From contig NZ_JH815185.1 of assembly GCF_000296385.1 (NCBI RefSeq), positions 2,831,852 through 2,895,851 on the forward strand: 64,000 bases of DNA. The letters are read 5' to 3'. Below, one piece after another: positions 63,735 through 64,000 of the stretch (the stretch's first letter is position 1; each line of letters opens with the position of its first letter). Both the position numbers and the translations under genes were made by a program. The DNA comes from Lachnoanaerobaculum sp. OBRC5-5 (GTDB lineage: Bacteria; Bacillota; Clostridia; Lachnospirales; Lachnospiraceae). The notes under the pieces are model-generated. The model made no database searches, was not told the DNA's origin, and saw only the letters and a program-made list of their open reading frames with translations.

Positions 63735-63791
63735 CACTTTAGTATGGTAGTAAAATAAAGTGTTGACAGACGCACTTTAGTATGCTACCAT
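63735..63791 (+). promoter_or_regulatory. Promoter with repeated CACTTTAGTATG operator-like sites
   Basis: TTGACA (63763-63768) and TACCAT (63786-63791) have 17-bp spacing. CACTTTAGTATG occurs at 63735-63746 and again at 63773-63784 between the two hexamers, and an inverted TAAAGTG lies at 63756-63762. This looks like a tightly regulated promoter with a repressor site in the spacer. The regulator is unknown. Confidence 0.6.
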
Positions 63792-63842
63792 AATGAACTA
63801 TAAAGAGAAAACAAAAGTCAAAGAAAGTTATGAGGTGTATTT

Positions 63843-64000
63843 ATGAAAAAAATTTATTTACTTGGAATCTTAGCAACAATTATGTTGGCAGGCTGTTCAT
63901 CAGCAAAGACTGCAGAAAGTACATCAGCATCAGCCGATACAAGTGCGGTGGAAAGCAAGGCGGATGAGACTACCACAGCGGCAGCAGAGAATAAGGCTAC
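63843..64000 (+). CDS. Lipoprotein, cut by the window end
   Basis: The first 52 codons give a lipoprotein signal peptide with lipobox LAGC (Cys at residue 18) and a Ser/Thr/Ala/Glu-rich linker like those of ModA and the other binding proteins in this window. It is probably a substrate-binding protein of an ABC importer, but the domain lies outside the window. A GAGG site precedes the ATG. Confidence 0.75.
   Translation, partial: MKKIYLLGILATIMLAGCSSAKTAESTSASADTSAVESKADETTTAAAENKA

Overview
The window is AT-rich, with densely packed operons, strong Shine-Dalgarno sites and mostly plus-strand genes. The gene content is low-GC Firmicutes: mecA, ATP-type pckA, an SsnA/YgfK/hydantoinase/XdhC molybdenum-selenium cluster, DUF969-DUF979-pcp, UPF0210 with an ACT protein, and choline-binding-type repeats. 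The best guess is an anaerobic Lachnospiraceae, perhaps an oral or gut lineage. This is inferred from family recognition and was not tested by a search.

Layout. (1) 0.1-9.5 kb: a MATE exporter, then a pectin-oligosaccharide operon with a sugar-binding lipoprotein, two permeases, GH105, GH28, CE8 and a NicX/M29-like metallo-protein. The three carbohydrate enzymes lack signal peptides, so breakdown is probably intracellular. (2) 9.49-15.62 kb: a 6-kb island bounded by two 87-bp direct repeats (5 mismatches by eye). It carries a CptIN-type type III toxin-antitoxin module (three 47-48-nt RNA repeats, a terminator and the toxin) and a 1656-aa protein that joins a sacsin/Hsp90-like GHKL ATPase, an AlbA/Schlafen-like domain and a C-terminal caspase-like protease with an intact His/Cys pair. 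This is the strongest candidate for an undescribed defence system. (3) 15.7-20.4 kb: DUF969-DUF979-pyroglutamyl peptidase, a cupin/unknown/hemerythrin group and a small membrane protein. (4) 20.5-27.2 kb: a frameshifted GNAT, a second GNAT, a carotenoid operon (desaturase, synthase and a two-domain polyprenol-kinase/DUF92 fusion), a YbgA-like protein, a pyrimidine-dimer-glycosylase-like protein and a third GNAT. (5) 27.2-33.9 kb: a secreted cell-wall-binding protein on the minus strand, then a tro-like Mn/Zn uptake operon whose last permease is fused to a DtxR/TroR-type regulator, with matching palindromes at the operon promoter.

(6) 33.9-36.6 kb, minus strand: pckA, mecA and tRNA-Gly(TCC). 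(7) 36.7-49.9 kb: a molybdenum-cofactor and purine/selenium-hydroxylase accessory region: ssnA, ygfK, hydantoinase, a MoeA-like protein with a Cys-rich tail, an XdhC-family protein, moaA, a MOSC-MogA fusion, modABC and moaC. No molybdoenzyme is encoded in the window. (8) 49.9-64 kb: mostly housekeeping genes: an SH3 membrane protein, RidA, an SPFH/zinc-ribbon protein, mgsA, a zf-HC2 protein, polA, coaE, an MBL hydrolase, an ACT protein, UPF0210, lepB, glgB, an MscS channel and the start of a lipoprotein cut by the window edge.

All product names come from recognising motifs in the translations. Promoters, operators and hairpins were read by eye. No alignment, folding or database search was run.
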